Assembly: GCA_027013145.1 (NCBI GenBank)
Contig: JALUXX010000009.1
Span: 1-64,000 of the forward strand
Direction of reading: 5' to 3'
DNA: 64,000 nt
DNA from: Gammaproteobacteria bacterium
GTDB taxonomy: Bacteria; Pseudomonadota; Gammaproteobacteria; 21-64-14
The notes beneath the pieces were generated by a model. That model did not search any database. It worked only from the letters and a program-made list of their open reading frames with translations, and had not been told where the DNA came from. The first letter of the stretch is position 1. The number at the start of each line of letters is the position of its first letter. Positions 9,280-19,637 of the stretch are shown piece after piece. The position numbers and the translations under genes are program-made.

Positions 9280-9984
9280 ATGTCCGTTCCCCGCCGGCGC
9301 CTGACCCTGCTGCCGCCCGCCCTGCTGCTGACGGTGTTGACGCTCGGACTCGCCCTCCCGCCCGCCGCGGTTGCCGACCCGCCGCCGTGGGCCCCGGCCT
9401 ACGGTCATCGCGACCGCCACGGCGACGAGGGCGAGAACGACGATCGCCGGGGCGAGGAGGACCGCTACCCGCGTTACCGTCACGGCGACGACGAACACGA
9501 ACACGACGACGAGGATGGCGGGCGGGCGCGCTTCGACGACGGCGCACCGCCCGACGCGCGCCCGCGCCTGGCCGCCGCCATCGCCGCCGGTCGTTGCAAC
9601 CGCGCCGCGGCCGGGGCGATCCTCGGCGGAGTGGCCGGCGGTGCCATCGGTTCCGCAATCGGCAAGGGAGACGGGCGCACCGCCGCGACCGTCGCCGGCG
9701 CAATCATCGGTATGGTCATCGGAAGTTCCGTGGGTCGCCGGATGGACGAGACCGACCGCTATTGCATCGGGCAGACCCTGGAGTACGGGGTCACGCGCCG
9801 GCCCGTGATCTGGAGCAATCCCGACACCGGCGAGCGTTATGCCGTGACGCCCCTGCGGACCTACCGCAGCGACGGGCGCTACTGCCGCGAATACGTGACC
9901 GACGCCGAAATCGGCGGACGCCGCGATCAGGTGTATGGACGGGCCTGCCGCCGACCCGACGGGAGTTGGGAGGTCGTCCGCTGA
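9280..9984 (+). CDS. glycine-zipper 2TM domain protein with His/Asp/Glu-rich N-terminal region
   Basis: AAAGAILGGVAGGAIGSAIGKGDGRTAATVAGAIIGMVIGSSVGRRMD glycine zipper; HRDRHGDEGENDDRRGEEDRYPRYRHGDDEHEHDDEDGG. Confidence 0.85.
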   Translation: MSVPRRRLTLLPPALLLTVLTLGLALPPAAVADPPPWAPAYGHRDRHGDEGENDDRRGEEDRYPRYRHGDDEHEHDDEDGGRARFDDGAPPDARPRLAAAIAAGRCNRAAAGAILGGVAGGAIGSAIGKGDGRTAATVAGAIIGMVIGSSVGRRMDETDRYCIGQTLEYGVTRRPVIWSNPDTGERYAVTPLRTYRSDGRYCREYVTDAEIGGRRDQVYGRACRRPDGSWEVVR

Positions 9985-10036
9985 CTGCACCCGCCCCGGC
10001 CGCGGGGCGGTCCCCACCGGCGCGGCGGCGCCTCGA

Positions 10037-10657
10037 TCAGGCGACCGCCCGCGCCACGTGACGGAGCACCTCCACGGGCAGGGCGCCGGTGAGGCGGCGC
10101 TCGCCGATGAAAAAGGTCGGCGTCCCGGTCACGCCCAGCTCGAGCGCGGCGGCGAGATTCCGCTGCAGGCGGTCGGCATAGCGCGGCTCGCTCCAGGCGC
10201 GCTCGGCGAGCCCGGGAGCGGCTCCCGCCTCGGCCGCGAGCGTGCGCAACAGGTCGGGCTCGGCGATGTTGCGGCCCGCGCCGAGATAGACCTCGAACAG
10301 GCGCCGGTGGAGGGCGTAGAACACCTCCGCCCCCTCCTCCTTCGCCGCCTCCGCCAGCAGCAATGCACGCCGTGAGTTCGTCGTGCACGTGTGCGGGCGG
10401 ATCGTCACGCCCTCCTCGCGCGCCATCTCACCGAGGCTGCCCATCATCGCGCTCCAATCCTCCTCCGAGTAGCCGAGCTCCGCGACCGCGCGTCCCTCCG
10501 GCGGATTGTCGGGGTGGATCTCGATCAGGCACCAGTTCACACGCAGGTCGTAGTCGGCGCGCAGGCGTTCGAGACGCAGAAAGCCGATGTAGCAGAACGG
10601 GCAGATGTAATCGGAGAACACGGTCACCCGCAGGGGCGGGCGCGGATCGCACGTCAT
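10037..10657 (-). CDS. DsbA family oxidoreductase (FrnE-like)
   Basis: VTVFSDYICPFCYIGFLRLERL (CPFC active site); GVTGTPTFFIGERRLTGALP. Confidence 0.9.
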   Translation of the reverse strand: MTCDPRPPLRVTVFSDYICPFCYIGFLRLERLRADYDLRVNWCLIEIHPDNPPEGRAVAELGYSEEDWSAMMGSLGEMAREEGVTIRPHTCTTNSRRALLLAEAAKEEGAEVFYALHRRLFEVYLGAGRNIAEPDLLRTLAAEAGAAPGLAERAWSEPRYADRLQRNLAAALELGVTGTPTFFIGERRLTGALPVEVLRHVARAVA

Positions 10658-10932
10658 GGTCGTCACCTCCCGCGCGCAACCGCGCGCGTGCACGCCCCCC
10701 GCGCCTATGGAAACACCGGTCCGCGGTGCCGTGCAAGCGCGCACCACGCCGTAGGCGGGTCCGGCGTGCGGCTCGGGTGCGGGGCACACGGCCGTCGCTT
10801 CGAGCACACGGGAAACCCGTAGCCGCCGTCCGGACGACGCACCGGCGCGGCCGTAAGATCCTCCGTATACCCGACGACAAACGGACACCGAACACGGACT
10901 GCGCGGGCCGGCCGGGGCCCGGGAGGTGTGGA

Positions 10933-11421
10933 ATGCAGGGATTCCGCCGGGGACTGCTGGCCGCCTGCGTCGCCAGCGCTGCGGGCGCCGCCATGGTGAT
11001 CGTCCTGACGCTCTCGGCTGCGACGCCGGGACTCGATCCGATCGCACTGTTGAGTCACGGTCTCGGTCGCCCCGGTGCGCTCGGCACCGGCTGGCTGGCG
11101 TACTTTGTGATGACCATCCCGGTCGGGGGCGTGCTCTTTCACGGCCTGGCGAAGCGCCTGCGGCGAGCGCACCCGGGCGCGCTCGGCACGCTGCTCGGGG
11201 CGGCCCTGTGGCTGGCGCTTCGGCTCGCGCTCCTGCCCGCGCCGCCGGCCTCGTTCGCAGCGTCCACGGCCCTCCTGGAGACGGCGCTGCTGACCCCGTT
11301 CCTCGTCTACGGGTTCACGCTGGGCGTCGCCCACCTTCGGCTGGAGACAATGCCGGGCGATCGACGCGCTGCGGCGCCGATGAGCGATGGGCCCTCTTCC
11401 TCCCTCATGCCCGGGACCTGA
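10933..11421 (+). CDS. hypothetical membrane protein (about 4 TM helices)
   Basis: MQGFRRGLLAACVASAAGAAMVIVLTLSAATPGLDPIALLSHGLG...; hydrophobic segments throughout. Confidence 0.65.
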   Translation: MQGFRRGLLAACVASAAGAAMVIVLTLSAATPGLDPIALLSHGLGRPGALGTGWLAYFVMTIPVGGVLFHGLAKRLRRAHPGALGTLLGAALWLALRLALLPAPPASFAASTALLETALLTPFLVYGFTLGVAHLRLETMPGDRRAAAPMSDGPSSSLMPGT

Positions 11422-12460
11422 CGGACCGTCAGGCGGCATCCGGACGCGCGCGCCCCGCGCCCCGCGCGCGGGCCGGAACCCGGACCATCCGATTCCTGCG
11501 GGCCGCGCACGAACCGACCGACGGCACGGGTGGCGCACGTGGGTCGGTGCGGTCCTGGCCGGCGCGCTGGCCGCCGGCGCAGCGGACTGCGCCGCGGCCC
11601 GCAACGGATTCGACCTCTCCCGCACGTCCGTGCCGCCTGAAGCGATCGTGGCGGGCGGCCCGCCGCGCGACGGCATCCCGTCGATCGACCGGCCGCGATT
11701 CGTTCCCGCGGCACAGGCCCGCTTCCTCGCACCCGCCGACCGCATCCTCGGCCTGACGCACCACGGCGAGGCGCGGGCCTATCCGGTGCGCATCCTCAAC
11801 TGGCACGAGATCGTCAATGACACCGTCGGCGGCGAGCCGGTGGTGATCACCTACTGTCCGCTGTGCGGGACCGGCATCGCGTTTCGCGCCACGGTGAACG
11901 GGCGCCGGCGGACCTTCGGCGTCTCGGGCCTGCTCTACAACAGCGACGTTCTCCTCTACGACCGGGAAACCGACTCGCTCTGGGCCCAGGTCTCCGGCCG
12001 TGCGATCAGCGGACCTTCTCTGGGCACCCGCCTGCAGATGCTGGTCGTCCACACGACCACCTGGGCCGACTGGCGCCGCCGACACCCCGACACCCGGGTG
12101 CTCTCGACCCGCACCGGCTTCCGCCGCGACTACGGCCGCGACCCCTACGCGGGCTACGCCACCGACGGTCGTCCATGGTTTCCCGTTCGGCACAGCGATC
12201 CCCGTCTCGCGCCCAAGACCGTGGTTCTGGGCGTCGTGCTGCGGGGACACGCCAAGGCCTACCCGTTTCCGGAACTCGCCCGCAGCGCCCGCTCGCTCAG
12301 TGACACCGTAGGCGGACGAACGGTGACGGTGCGTTTCGATGCGACGCACCGCACCGCGCGGATCTTCGACGCGGCCGGACGCGAACTCGCGGGCATAACC
12401 GGCTACTGGTTCGCATGGTACGCGTTCCATCCGGACACCGCCGTCTACCGTGCACCGTGA
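11387..12460 (+). CDS. DUF3179 domain-containing protein
   Basis: WHEIVNDTVGGEPVVITYCPLCGTGIAFRATVNGRRRTFGVSGLLYNSDVLLYDRETDSLWAQVSGRAI is the DUF3179 signature. Exact start uncertain (true start likely downstream of 11387). Confidence 0.85.
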   Translation: MGPLPPSCPGPDGPSGGIRTRAPRAPRAGRNPDHPIPAGRARTDRRHGWRTWVGAVLAGALAAGAADCAAARNGFDLSRTSVPPEAIVAGGPPRDGIPSIDRPRFVPAAQARFLAPADRILGLTHHGEARAYPVRILNWHEIVNDTVGGEPVVITYCPLCGTGIAFRATVNGRRRTFGVSGLLYNSDVLLYDRETDSLWAQVSGRAISGPSLGTRLQMLVVHTTTWADWRRRHPDTRVLSTRTGFRRDYGRDPYAGYATDGRPWFPVRHSDPRLAPKTVVLGVVLRGHAKAYPFPELARSARSLSDTVGGRTVTVRFDATHRTARIFDAAGRELAGITGYWFAWYAFHPDTAVYRAP

Positions 12461-12661
12461 CGTCCGTGACCGCCCGCCGCGCCGGGTGGAGCGCGTGCGC
12501 AATCCGTGCGACGACCCGCGCGCCGGCGCGGCGCTTCGCGGTACTCCCGAATACCGCGGCACCGTCACCCCGGTTGACCGCAGTCAGCCGGGGCGCCGCG
12601 AGGAACGTTTACAGTGGGACGGCGTGAACCGATGGCACCCGGCAGGGTCCGAGGTCGAGTG

Positions 12662-15385
12662 ATGAGACGGGCGGGGCAGCCGATTTCGAGTGCCGCGCGC
12701 GCCGCCGGGCCGGCGGCGCGGATCGCGGAGGCCGCGCGCCGGCGCGCGTGGGCCGTCCTCGCGACGGCCACGGCGCTGAGTGTGCTGTGCGGGATCTACG
12801 TGGCCGGACACTTCCGCATCGACACCGACACCCTCAATCTCCTCTTCCGCAACCACACACTCCAGCGGCTCGACCGGCAGTTGGACCGCGCCTTCCCCGG
12901 CCTGGGCGACCGCATCATCGTCGTCGTCGACGGCGCCACGCCGGGGATCGCCGCCGACGCCGCCCAACGCCTGGCGCAACACCTGCGCACCGGGTCCGGG
13001 CGCTTCGCCGAGGTCTACGAACCCGGCGGCGGCGCGTTCTTCCGCCGTAACGGGCTGCTGTATCTGTCCCTGCCGCAACTGCGCGGCGTGACGCGCCGGC
13101 TGGTCGACGCCGAGCCGCTGCTCGGGACTCTGGCGCGCGACCCGAGCCTGCGCGGGCTGTTCGACGTCCTCGGGCGCGCGCTGGATCACGCCAAGGCGCT
13201 CAACCCGGACACCACCGTCCTCGGCCGCGTGCTGACCGACCTCGGACGAACGGTCGACGGTCGTCTCGGGGGGCGCTTCACGCCCATGCCGTGGAGCGCC
13301 CTGCTCAGCGGTGCCGACACCGGGCCCCTGGCCGGGACGCGGCGCATCCTGCTGCTCACGTCGGACGCGCACGACCGCTCGCCCGCCGCCGCGCGGGGCG
13401 CGATCGCGACCGTGCGCGCGACGGCGCGCGCCCTCGGTCTCGACGCGGCGCACGGGGTGCGCGTGCGGCTCACCGGTTCGGTCGTCCTCACACAGGATCA
13501 ACTCGCGGACGTCACCACCGGCGCGCGCCTGTCCACCGCCCTGGCGCTCGTCCTCATCACCGGGCTGCTCGTCTGGGGCCTGCGCAGCGTGCGCCTGGTG
13601 ATCGCCACGCTGCTCACCCTCCTCATGGGCCTGACGTGGACGACCGCCTTCGCCGTGGCCGCGGTCGGCCCCTTCAATCTCGTCTCCGTGACCTTCGCCG
13701 TACTCTTCATCGGTCTGGGCGTGGACTTCGGCATCCAGTTCTGCATGCGCTACCAGGAGGAACTCGCGCGCGGCGGCGACCTCCCCGCCGCCCTGCCCGC
13801 GGCCGCCCGCGGCATCGGCCCGGCCCTGGCGCTGGCGGCGGCCGCCGCTGCCGCCAGTTTCTATTCCGTGGTGCCGACTGCGTACGCGGGGATCGTCGAC
13901 CTCGGCGTCATCGCCGGGAGCAGCATGTTCTTCGCCCTGTTCGCCAACCTCACCGTGCTCCCCGCCCTGCTCGCCGCCCTGCGCGTGCGTCGCGCCGCGA
14001 TCCCGCGCCCGCCGGTGCCGTTCGCCCGCCTGCCCGTGCGCCGGCTCGCCCGTCCCGTCGCGGGCGGCGCGGCGCTGCTGGGTCTGGCGGCGTTGCCGCT
14101 GCTGCCCCACGCCGGTTTCGACTTCAACCTCACGCGGCTGCAGAACCCCGACAGCAAGGCGGTACGGACCCTGCGCGAGCTGGAACGCGAAAGCCGCCTC
14201 TCGCCGCTGGCGATCGAGGCCCTCGCCCCCAATCTGGCGACGGCGGAACGGGATGCCCGTCGTCTGCGCGCACTCGACTCCGTGGGACGTGTGATGACGC
14301 TGGCCAGCTATATCCCGCCGGACCAGACGCGCAAGCTCGCCCTCATCGCGGACGCGGCGCTGCTCATCCCGCCCTTCGTCCTCGATCCGGGACAGACGCG
14401 CGCGCCGCCGAGCGCGGCGCAGCTGTGCACCGCGCTGTCCGCGTTCCGGCGCACCCTCGCCGGCCATGCGCGGACCGGGCCGCTCGCCCCGCAGGCCGCC
14501 GCGCTGGGAGCGGCGCTCGCGCGCTTCCAGGCGCAGGAGGGTTGCTCCCCGGCCGCGCTGCTCGCACTGCAGCGGGCGGTCATGGGCTCGCTGCCCGGGC
14601 GCATCCGCGACCTTCGCCTCGCGCTGCACCCGCAGCGCGTGACCCTCGGCGATCTGCCCGCGCCGCTGCGCCGCCGCTGGCTCACCGCGGACGGGCGCGC
14701 GCGCATCGAGGTCTTCTCGCGCCTCGATCTCGACCGCGACCGCGCACTCGAGCGCTTCGTCTCCGAGGTGCGCCGGATCCTCCCCGACGCCGCCGGCACG
14801 CCGGTGCTCTTCGTCGAAGGCGGGCACGTCGTCGTTTCGGCCTTCCGCGAGGCCTCGTGGATCGCCCTCGCGGCGATCGGACTGCTGTTGTTCGCGGTGC
14901 TGCGGCGGCTGCGCGACGCCCTGCTCACGCTCGCGCCGCTGGCGCTCGCCATCGTCCTCACGGTCGCGGGCATGGTCCTGCTCGGGATGCGCTTCACGCT
15001 CGCCAACATCATCGTCATCCCCCTGACCATCGGCCTCGGCGTCGCCTTCGGCATCTACGTCGTGCTGCGCTGGCGGGCGGAACCCGACATCGAGGCGGTG
15101 CTGCGCAGCAGCACGCCCGAAGGCGTGCTGTTCAGCGGCCTCACGACGCTCGCCTCCTTCGGCAGCCTTGCGATCTCCCCCGACCCGGCGATGGCCTCGC
15201 TCGGCAAGACGCTCGCGCTCGCGCTCGCGCTGGTCCTCGCCGGCAGCCTCCTGGTGCTCCCCGCGCTGCTCGCGCTGTTCGGCGGGCGGGGGCGTTCGGC
15301 GACGCCCCGGCCGCGTCCCCCGGAGGCGGCGACACGGGACCGGCCCGCCCCCGCAGCCCCCAAGCGCACGGCGGTCCCCTCATGA
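12662..15385 (+). CDS. MMPL/RND family transporter, HpnN-like (hopanoid transporter family)
   Basis: RND architecture: two blocks of TM helices (VTFAVLFIGLGVDFGIQFCMRYQEE and IVIPLTIGLGVAFGIYVVLRWR) and large periplasmic loops. Confidence 0.8.
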   Translation: MRRAGQPISSAARAAGPAARIAEAARRRAWAVLATATALSVLCGIYVAGHFRIDTDTLNLLFRNHTLQRLDRQLDRAFPGLGDRIIVVVDGATPGIAADAAQRLAQHLRTGSGRFAEVYEPGGGAFFRRNGLLYLSLPQLRGVTRRLVDAEPLLGTLARDPSLRGLFDVLGRALDHAKALNPDTTVLGRVLTDLGRTVDGRLGGRFTPMPWSALLSGADTGPLAGTRRILLLTSDAHDRSPAAARGAIATVRATARALGLDAAHGVRVRLTGSVVLTQDQLADVTTGARLSTALALVLITGLLVWGLRSVRLVIATLLTLLMGLTWTTAFAVAAVGPFNLVSVTFAVLFIGLGVDFGIQFCMRYQEELARGGDLPAALPAAARGIGPALALAAAAAAASFYSVVPTAYAGIVDLGVIAGSSMFFALFANLTVLPALLAALRVRRAAIPRPPVPFARLPVRRLARPVAGGAALLGLAALPLLPHAGFDFNLTRLQNPDSKAVRTLRELERESRLSPLAIEALAPNLATAERDARRLRALDSVGRVMTLASYIPPDQTRKLALIADAALLIPPFVLDPGQTRAPPSAAQLCTALSAFRRTLAGHARTGPLAPQAAALGAALARFQAQEGCSPAALLALQRAVMGSLPGRIRDLRLALHPQRVTLGDLPAPLRRRWLTADGRARIEVFSRLDLDRDRALERFVSEVRRILPDAAGTPVLFVEGGHVVVSAFREASWIALAAIGLLLFAVLRRLRDALLTLAPLALAIVLTVAGMVLLGMRFTLANIIVIPLTIGLGVAFGIYVVLRWRAEPDIEAVLRSSTPEGVLFSGLTTLASFGSLAISPDPAMASLGKTLALALALVLAGSLLVLPALLALFGGRGRSATPRPRPPEAATRDRPAPAAPKRTAVPS

Positions 15386-16395
15386 AGCGCACCGCCTTCC
15401 TGCTGCTCCTGCTCGGCATCGCACTGACCGCGGCGCTGATCGCACGCGCCGGCGCCGCGACCATACTCGACGCGCTGCGCGCCGCGGGCTGGGCGCTGCT
15501 GTGGCTGGTCCCGCTCCACGCGCTCCCCGTCGGCCTCGACAGCCTCGGCTGGCATGCGCTGTTGGGGCGGCACGGGCGACGCGCCGGGCGCGGCTACGTC
15601 GCCTGGGCGGCGGCGGTACGCGACGCCGTCGCCGCCGACATCCCCCTCAGCGGGGCCGCGGCGCCCATCCTTGGGGTGCGGCTGCTGTCGCTGCGCGGCG
15701 TGCCCGCGCTCGAGGCGGCGGCCAGCGTCATCGTCGAAGGCACGCTCACCCTCGGCGCCCAACTGCTCTTCGTCGCCCTCGGCGTCGGCCTCTATTTCGC
15801 CACCGCGGGCGACGGGCGCATCCTCCTGGCCGCCGCCCCGCCGCTGGCGGTCGCAACCGCGCTGGTGGCGCTGATCCTGGCCCTGCAGGTTCACGGCGGC
15901 GTATTCGGATCCCTGAACCGGCTCACCGACCGGATCGCGCGCAACCCGCGCTTCGCCGCCCTCGCCGGGGGACCGCAGCGGCTGCACGGCGTGCTCGTGG
16001 ACCTCTACGCGCGCCGCGCCGCGCTGCTGCGCTGCCTGCTCTGGCAGCTGGCGGGATTGCTCGCGGGGACCGTGGAGATCTGGGTGGCGCTGCACCTGCT
16101 CGGTGAGCCGCGCAGCTGGGTCTTCGCACTGCTGCTGCAGAGCGTCGGACGCGCGGCGCGCAGCCTCGCCTTCGTCATCCCCGCCGGTTTCGGCGTACAG
16201 GAGGCGGTATACACCCTGGTCGGACAGGTCACGGGACTCCCGGCGCCGGCCGCGCTCGCGCTCTCGCTCGCCACCCGCTTCCGCGACCTGGTGTTCGGCC
16301 TGCCGGTCCTGGCGGGCTGGCAGTGGCAGGAAGGCCGCCGCTGGCTCCACACCGGGCGCGTCCGCGGGAACGAAGCAACCGAAACGGAGCGTTGA
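15382..16395 (+). CDS. lysylphosphatidylglycerol synthetase/flippase-like membrane protein (HpnL-like)
   Basis: ATGA overlap with MMPL gene; polytopic; SVIVEGTLTLGAQLLFVALG ... FVIPAGFGVQEAVYTLVGQ as in the LPG synthase TM/HpnL family. Confidence 0.75.
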   Translation: MKRTAFLLLLLGIALTAALIARAGAATILDALRAAGWALLWLVPLHALPVGLDSLGWHALLGRHGRRAGRGYVAWAAAVRDAVAADIPLSGAAAPILGVRLLSLRGVPALEAAASVIVEGTLTLGAQLLFVALGVGLYFATAGDGRILLAAAPPLAVATALVALILALQVHGGVFGSLNRLTDRIARNPRFAALAGGPQRLHGVLVDLYARRAALLRCLLWQLAGLLAGTVEIWVALHLLGEPRSWVFALLLQSVGRAARSLAFVIPAGFGVQEAVYTLVGQVTGLPAPAALALSLATRFRDLVFGLPVLAGWQWQEGRRWLHTGRVRGNEATETER

Positions 16396-16399
16396 GACG

Positions 16400-17770
16400 A
16401 TGAGCGACGCGAAAATCGAAGTCGAAGGACACACGCACGGACCTCGGTCGCACGCGGGACGGTCGCGAGCCCCGTTGCGCGCGGTCGCCCGGCTGAGAAC
16501 CGGACTCGCGCGGGCCGCCCTGCGCGGCGCCAACCGCCTGGGCCCGCACCTGCGCGCCCGCGGCATCGCGCGTCTCGACTTCGATCCCGACCGGCTCGTC
16601 GCGGCGGCGATCGCCCGCACCGGTCTCGAGGACTTCGGCGGCGAGCCCTACCGCACGCCGCTGGAGGTCCTGCTGCGCGCCTGCGACGAGGAGGCCGGGC
16701 TGAACTTCATCGGCCGCGTGGCGACCTGGTGGGACACGGTGCGGCTGCTCGGCAACCTGCTGCGCCTGGCCGCCGACCGACGGCTCCGTCCCGGCATCGC
16801 GGCCGAGCCGGTCCGGGCGCCGGTCTTCATTCTCGGCCTGCCGCGCACGGGGAGCACCTTCCTGCACGCCCTGCTCGCGCAGGACCCGGCCCTGCGCAGT
16901 CCGCTGCACTGGGAGGTCATGCACCCGTCCCCCCCGCCGGGCCTCGCCTCCCGCGGGTCCGATCCGCGCGTGCGCCGGACCGCGCGCGAACTCGCCTGGA
17001 TGGACTATCTGGCGCCGGAACTGCGTACCGCACACGCGCTCGCCGCCGAGGATCCACAGGAATGCACCGAGATCCTGAGCAACGTCTTTCTGAGCCTGCG
17101 CTTCGATACGACCTACGAGATCCCGAGCTACCGGGCGTGGCTGGACCGTCAGGGGCTGGAGCCGGCGTACCGCTTCCACCGGCGATTTCTCCAGCACCTG
17201 CAGCACGGCGCACCGCCGCGGCGCTGGGTGCTGAAGTCCCCGGACCACGTCTTCGCGCTCGACGCGCTGCTGAGCGTCTATCCGGACGCGCGCATCGTGA
17301 TGACGCACCGCGACCCGCTGAAGGTGCTGCCGTCGGTGGCGAGCCTCACGGTGATGCTGGAGGCCGCGTTCAGCGACGCGGTCGATCCCGTGCGCGTGGG
17401 CGAGCGCATCGCGACCCGCTGGGAGGACGGCGCGCGGCGCATCATCGCCGCGGCATCGTCGCACCCGCGCATGGTGCACGTGCACTACCGGGACCTGGCG
17501 CGCTTTCCGCTGCGCGAGGTGCGTCGGATCTACCGGGAACTCGATCTGGATTTCACGCCGGAGGCGGAGACGCGCATGGGGCACTACCTGCGCGCACATC
17601 CGGCGGGCGGGAACGGGGTCCACCGCTACGATCCGCAGCGCTTCGGACTCGATCCGCAGCGTCTCGCGGAGCGCTTCGAGCCCTACCGGGCCCGCTTCGG
17701 CGTGGAGGCCGAGACCCCGGCGACGGCGCGGGCGGCGACGCCCGCCCGCAGCGCCGGCGGGCAATGTTGA
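16400..17770 (+). CDS. sulfotransferase family protein
   Basis: PAPS 5'-loop APVFILGLPRTGSTFLHALLAQDP; WVLKSPDHVFALDALLSVYPDARIVMTHRDPLKVLPS. Confidence 0.88.
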   Translation: MSDAKIEVEGHTHGPRSHAGRSRAPLRAVARLRTGLARAALRGANRLGPHLRARGIARLDFDPDRLVAAAIARTGLEDFGGEPYRTPLEVLLRACDEEAGLNFIGRVATWWDTVRLLGNLLRLAADRRLRPGIAAEPVRAPVFILGLPRTGSTFLHALLAQDPALRSPLHWEVMHPSPPPGLASRGSDPRVRRTARELAWMDYLAPELRTAHALAAEDPQECTEILSNVFLSLRFDTTYEIPSYRAWLDRQGLEPAYRFHRRFLQHLQHGAPPRRWVLKSPDHVFALDALLSVYPDARIVMTHRDPLKVLPSVASLTVMLEAAFSDAVDPVRVGERIATRWEDGARRIIAAASSHPRMVHVHYRDLARFPLREVRRIYRELDLDFTPEAETRMGHYLRAHPAGGNGVHRYDPQRFGLDPQRLAERFEPYRARFGVEAETPATARAATPARSAGGQC

Positions 17771-17900
17771 GCCGAAATGCTTACGTCGCGCCCGCTGGCA
17801 GGCGCAGGGCCCGGTCGTAACAGCCCGCCCGACCGCCGCCTCCGTGCGGCGGGTCGGGGGCGGCGTCCAACCACCCGTGCGAGCTCCGCTCCCTGCGGCG

Positions 17901-17933
17901 CGCCCCGCCGGGATCCTGGGTCCCGGCGGGGCG
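17901..17933. terminator. putative intrinsic-type hairpin after the MMPL/flippase/sulfotransferase operon
   Basis: CGCCCCGCCGGGA-TCCTGGG-TCCCGGCGGGGCG, 13-bp perfect stem; no T-tract. Confidence 0.5.
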
Positions 17934-18101
17934 CGGGGCCTCCTGCCTGCGTGCATCGTAGCGCCGATGTATGACAGGCGGATGACGGCCGGCGGCGCGC
18001 GGCGCGGCGCGGCGCGGGTTACGCAAATGTCATGCCCGGGTCAGCGCCGCGAAACAAACCCCGGATAGGGTGGTTGCGGCCCCATAGCAGGAATCCCCGA
18101 C

Positions 18102-19481
18102 ATGCGCCCTGAAACCCGCTGCGACCCGCCACGCCGCTCCCGCACACGCCGATTCGCCGGTATCGGCCGGATCGTGCAGGTCGACGCCTCCGGGCCCGGC
18201 CGCCTCTCCGTCGCCCGATGCATCGCCGACGTCGACGCGGCCCTCGCGGCGCGCGGCATCCACCCGATACGGCTACGCGGCGAGGGGGCCGCGCCCGGCC
18301 GCGACGACGACACCGTAGTCCCCGGCCTGGGCGAGCACTGCGAGCCCGACGACGGGCAGCTCGAGCGCCTCCGCGAACGGATCGCCCGACTCGCACCGGA
18401 CGTCGTCTGTCTCCACGACGGACGCCATGCCCGCCTGGTGCACGCCCTCGCGCAGCCCGCGCGTTCCTACCTGTTCTTCTGGCACATCCACGATCACTAT
18501 CCGACCTGCCTGACCGGGCTGCGCGAATCGACGGCGGGCGACCCGCCCGCGTGCCGCCGCCGTCTGTCCATGTCGTGTCTGGTCGAGACTGCCCGGGGAC
18601 ACTGCGCACGCAGCGCCGCGGATCCCGCCGCAGGCGGCGCCCCGACGGACGCGGCACCGGCCGCCGGACGGTTCCGCATGCCGGACCTGTTCGCGCGGCT
18701 CAAGCTGCTCGAATCCGCGCGCCGCGCCGATGCCGTCCTCGTACCGAGCGCGTCGATCCGTGAGGCCCTGCTCGCCGGCCTGCCGGAACTCGAGCCGCGC
18801 GTGCACATCGTCCCGCCGCCGGTGGCGAGCCGTCCGGCGGCGCCCCGCGCGGCGGCCGCGCCGCCCGGCATCGGATTCCATGCGCCGCTGGACTACGCTC
18901 ACGGCCTCCACGTGCTCCTGGCGGCCTTCGGCCGCCTGCCCCCCACCCTCCGGCTCACGGTACGCATCGCCGGATCGGAGACCGATGCCGGCTATTGGGC
19001 CCACTGCCGCGCGCGCATCGCGGCCTTGCGGCATACGCATCCGGGGATCGAAATCCTGCACCTGGGCCCGCTCGACGCGGCCGGCGTCGAGGACTTCTAT
19101 CGCCGCACCGACGTCCTCGTCATCGCCCGGCTGCGCGGCGCGGGCCCCGACTTCGCGGCAGCCGAGGCGCTCGTGCGCGGCGCCGCGGTGATCGCCACCC
19201 GCGCCGGAGCCACGCACGAGTGGATCCGCGACGGGCGCACCGGCCTGCTGGTCCCGCCCGGCGACGCGGGCGCGCTCACCGCCGCCCTCGGGCGCCTGTG
19301 CGGCGACGAGCCGCTGCGCGCCCGGCTGGTGGCGGCCGGGCGCTGGCTGGTCGGCAATCAGTTCACTGCCCACGAACACGTCGAGACCCTCGCCGCCGTG
19401 GTCGAACGCTGCCGGGCGCAGCGACGCGGACCGCGCCGCTGGCAGCCCGCACCCCGCCCCGTCGACGCCCGCGCCTCCTGA
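18102..19481 (+). CDS. glycosyltransferase family 4 protein
   Basis: GT-B C-domain: IGFHAPLDYAHGLHVLLAAFGRLPP ... EALVRGAAVIATRAGATHEWIRDGRTGLLVPPGDAGALTAAL. Confidence 0.82.
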   Translation: MRPETRCDPPRRSRTRRFAGIGRIVQVDASGPGRLSVARCIADVDAALAARGIHPIRLRGEGAAPGRDDDTVVPGLGEHCEPDDGQLERLRERIARLAPDVVCLHDGRHARLVHALAQPARSYLFFWHIHDHYPTCLTGLRESTAGDPPACRRRLSMSCLVETARGHCARSAADPAAGGAPTDAAPAAGRFRMPDLFARLKLLESARRADAVLVPSASIREALLAGLPELEPRVHIVPPPVASRPAAPRAAAAPPGIGFHAPLDYAHGLHVLLAAFGRLPPTLRLTVRIAGSETDAGYWAHCRARIAALRHTHPGIEILHLGPLDAAGVEDFYRRTDVLVIARLRGAGPDFAAAEALVRGAAVIATRAGATHEWIRDGRTGLLVPPGDAGALTAALGRLCGDEPLRARLVAAGRWLVGNQFTAHEHVETLAAVVERCRAQRRGPRRWQPAPRPVDARAS

Positions 19482-19637
19482 ACCCCGGGCGGCGGTGCCG
19501 CCCGACCCCGCGCCCGCCGCCCGGCGGGCCTATTGTGTTCCACCGGGAAAGGCCCTAATGTTCCGCAGCGCCGATCCGCTATCCGGCGGCGGGTGGGCAG
19601 CCGAGGGTGCTGCCCCTACGCATACAGGAGAGCCGCA

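Noticed and set aside
12584-14827. 747-aa minus-strand ORF opposite the MMPL transporter
   Set aside because: Gln/Glu/Arg/Gly-rich antisense translation with no signatures.
13291-15381. First two thirds of the 1034-aa ORF 13291..16395
   Set aside because: Shadow frame of the MMPL gene. Only the part from ATG 15382 encodes the recognisable flippase-like protein.
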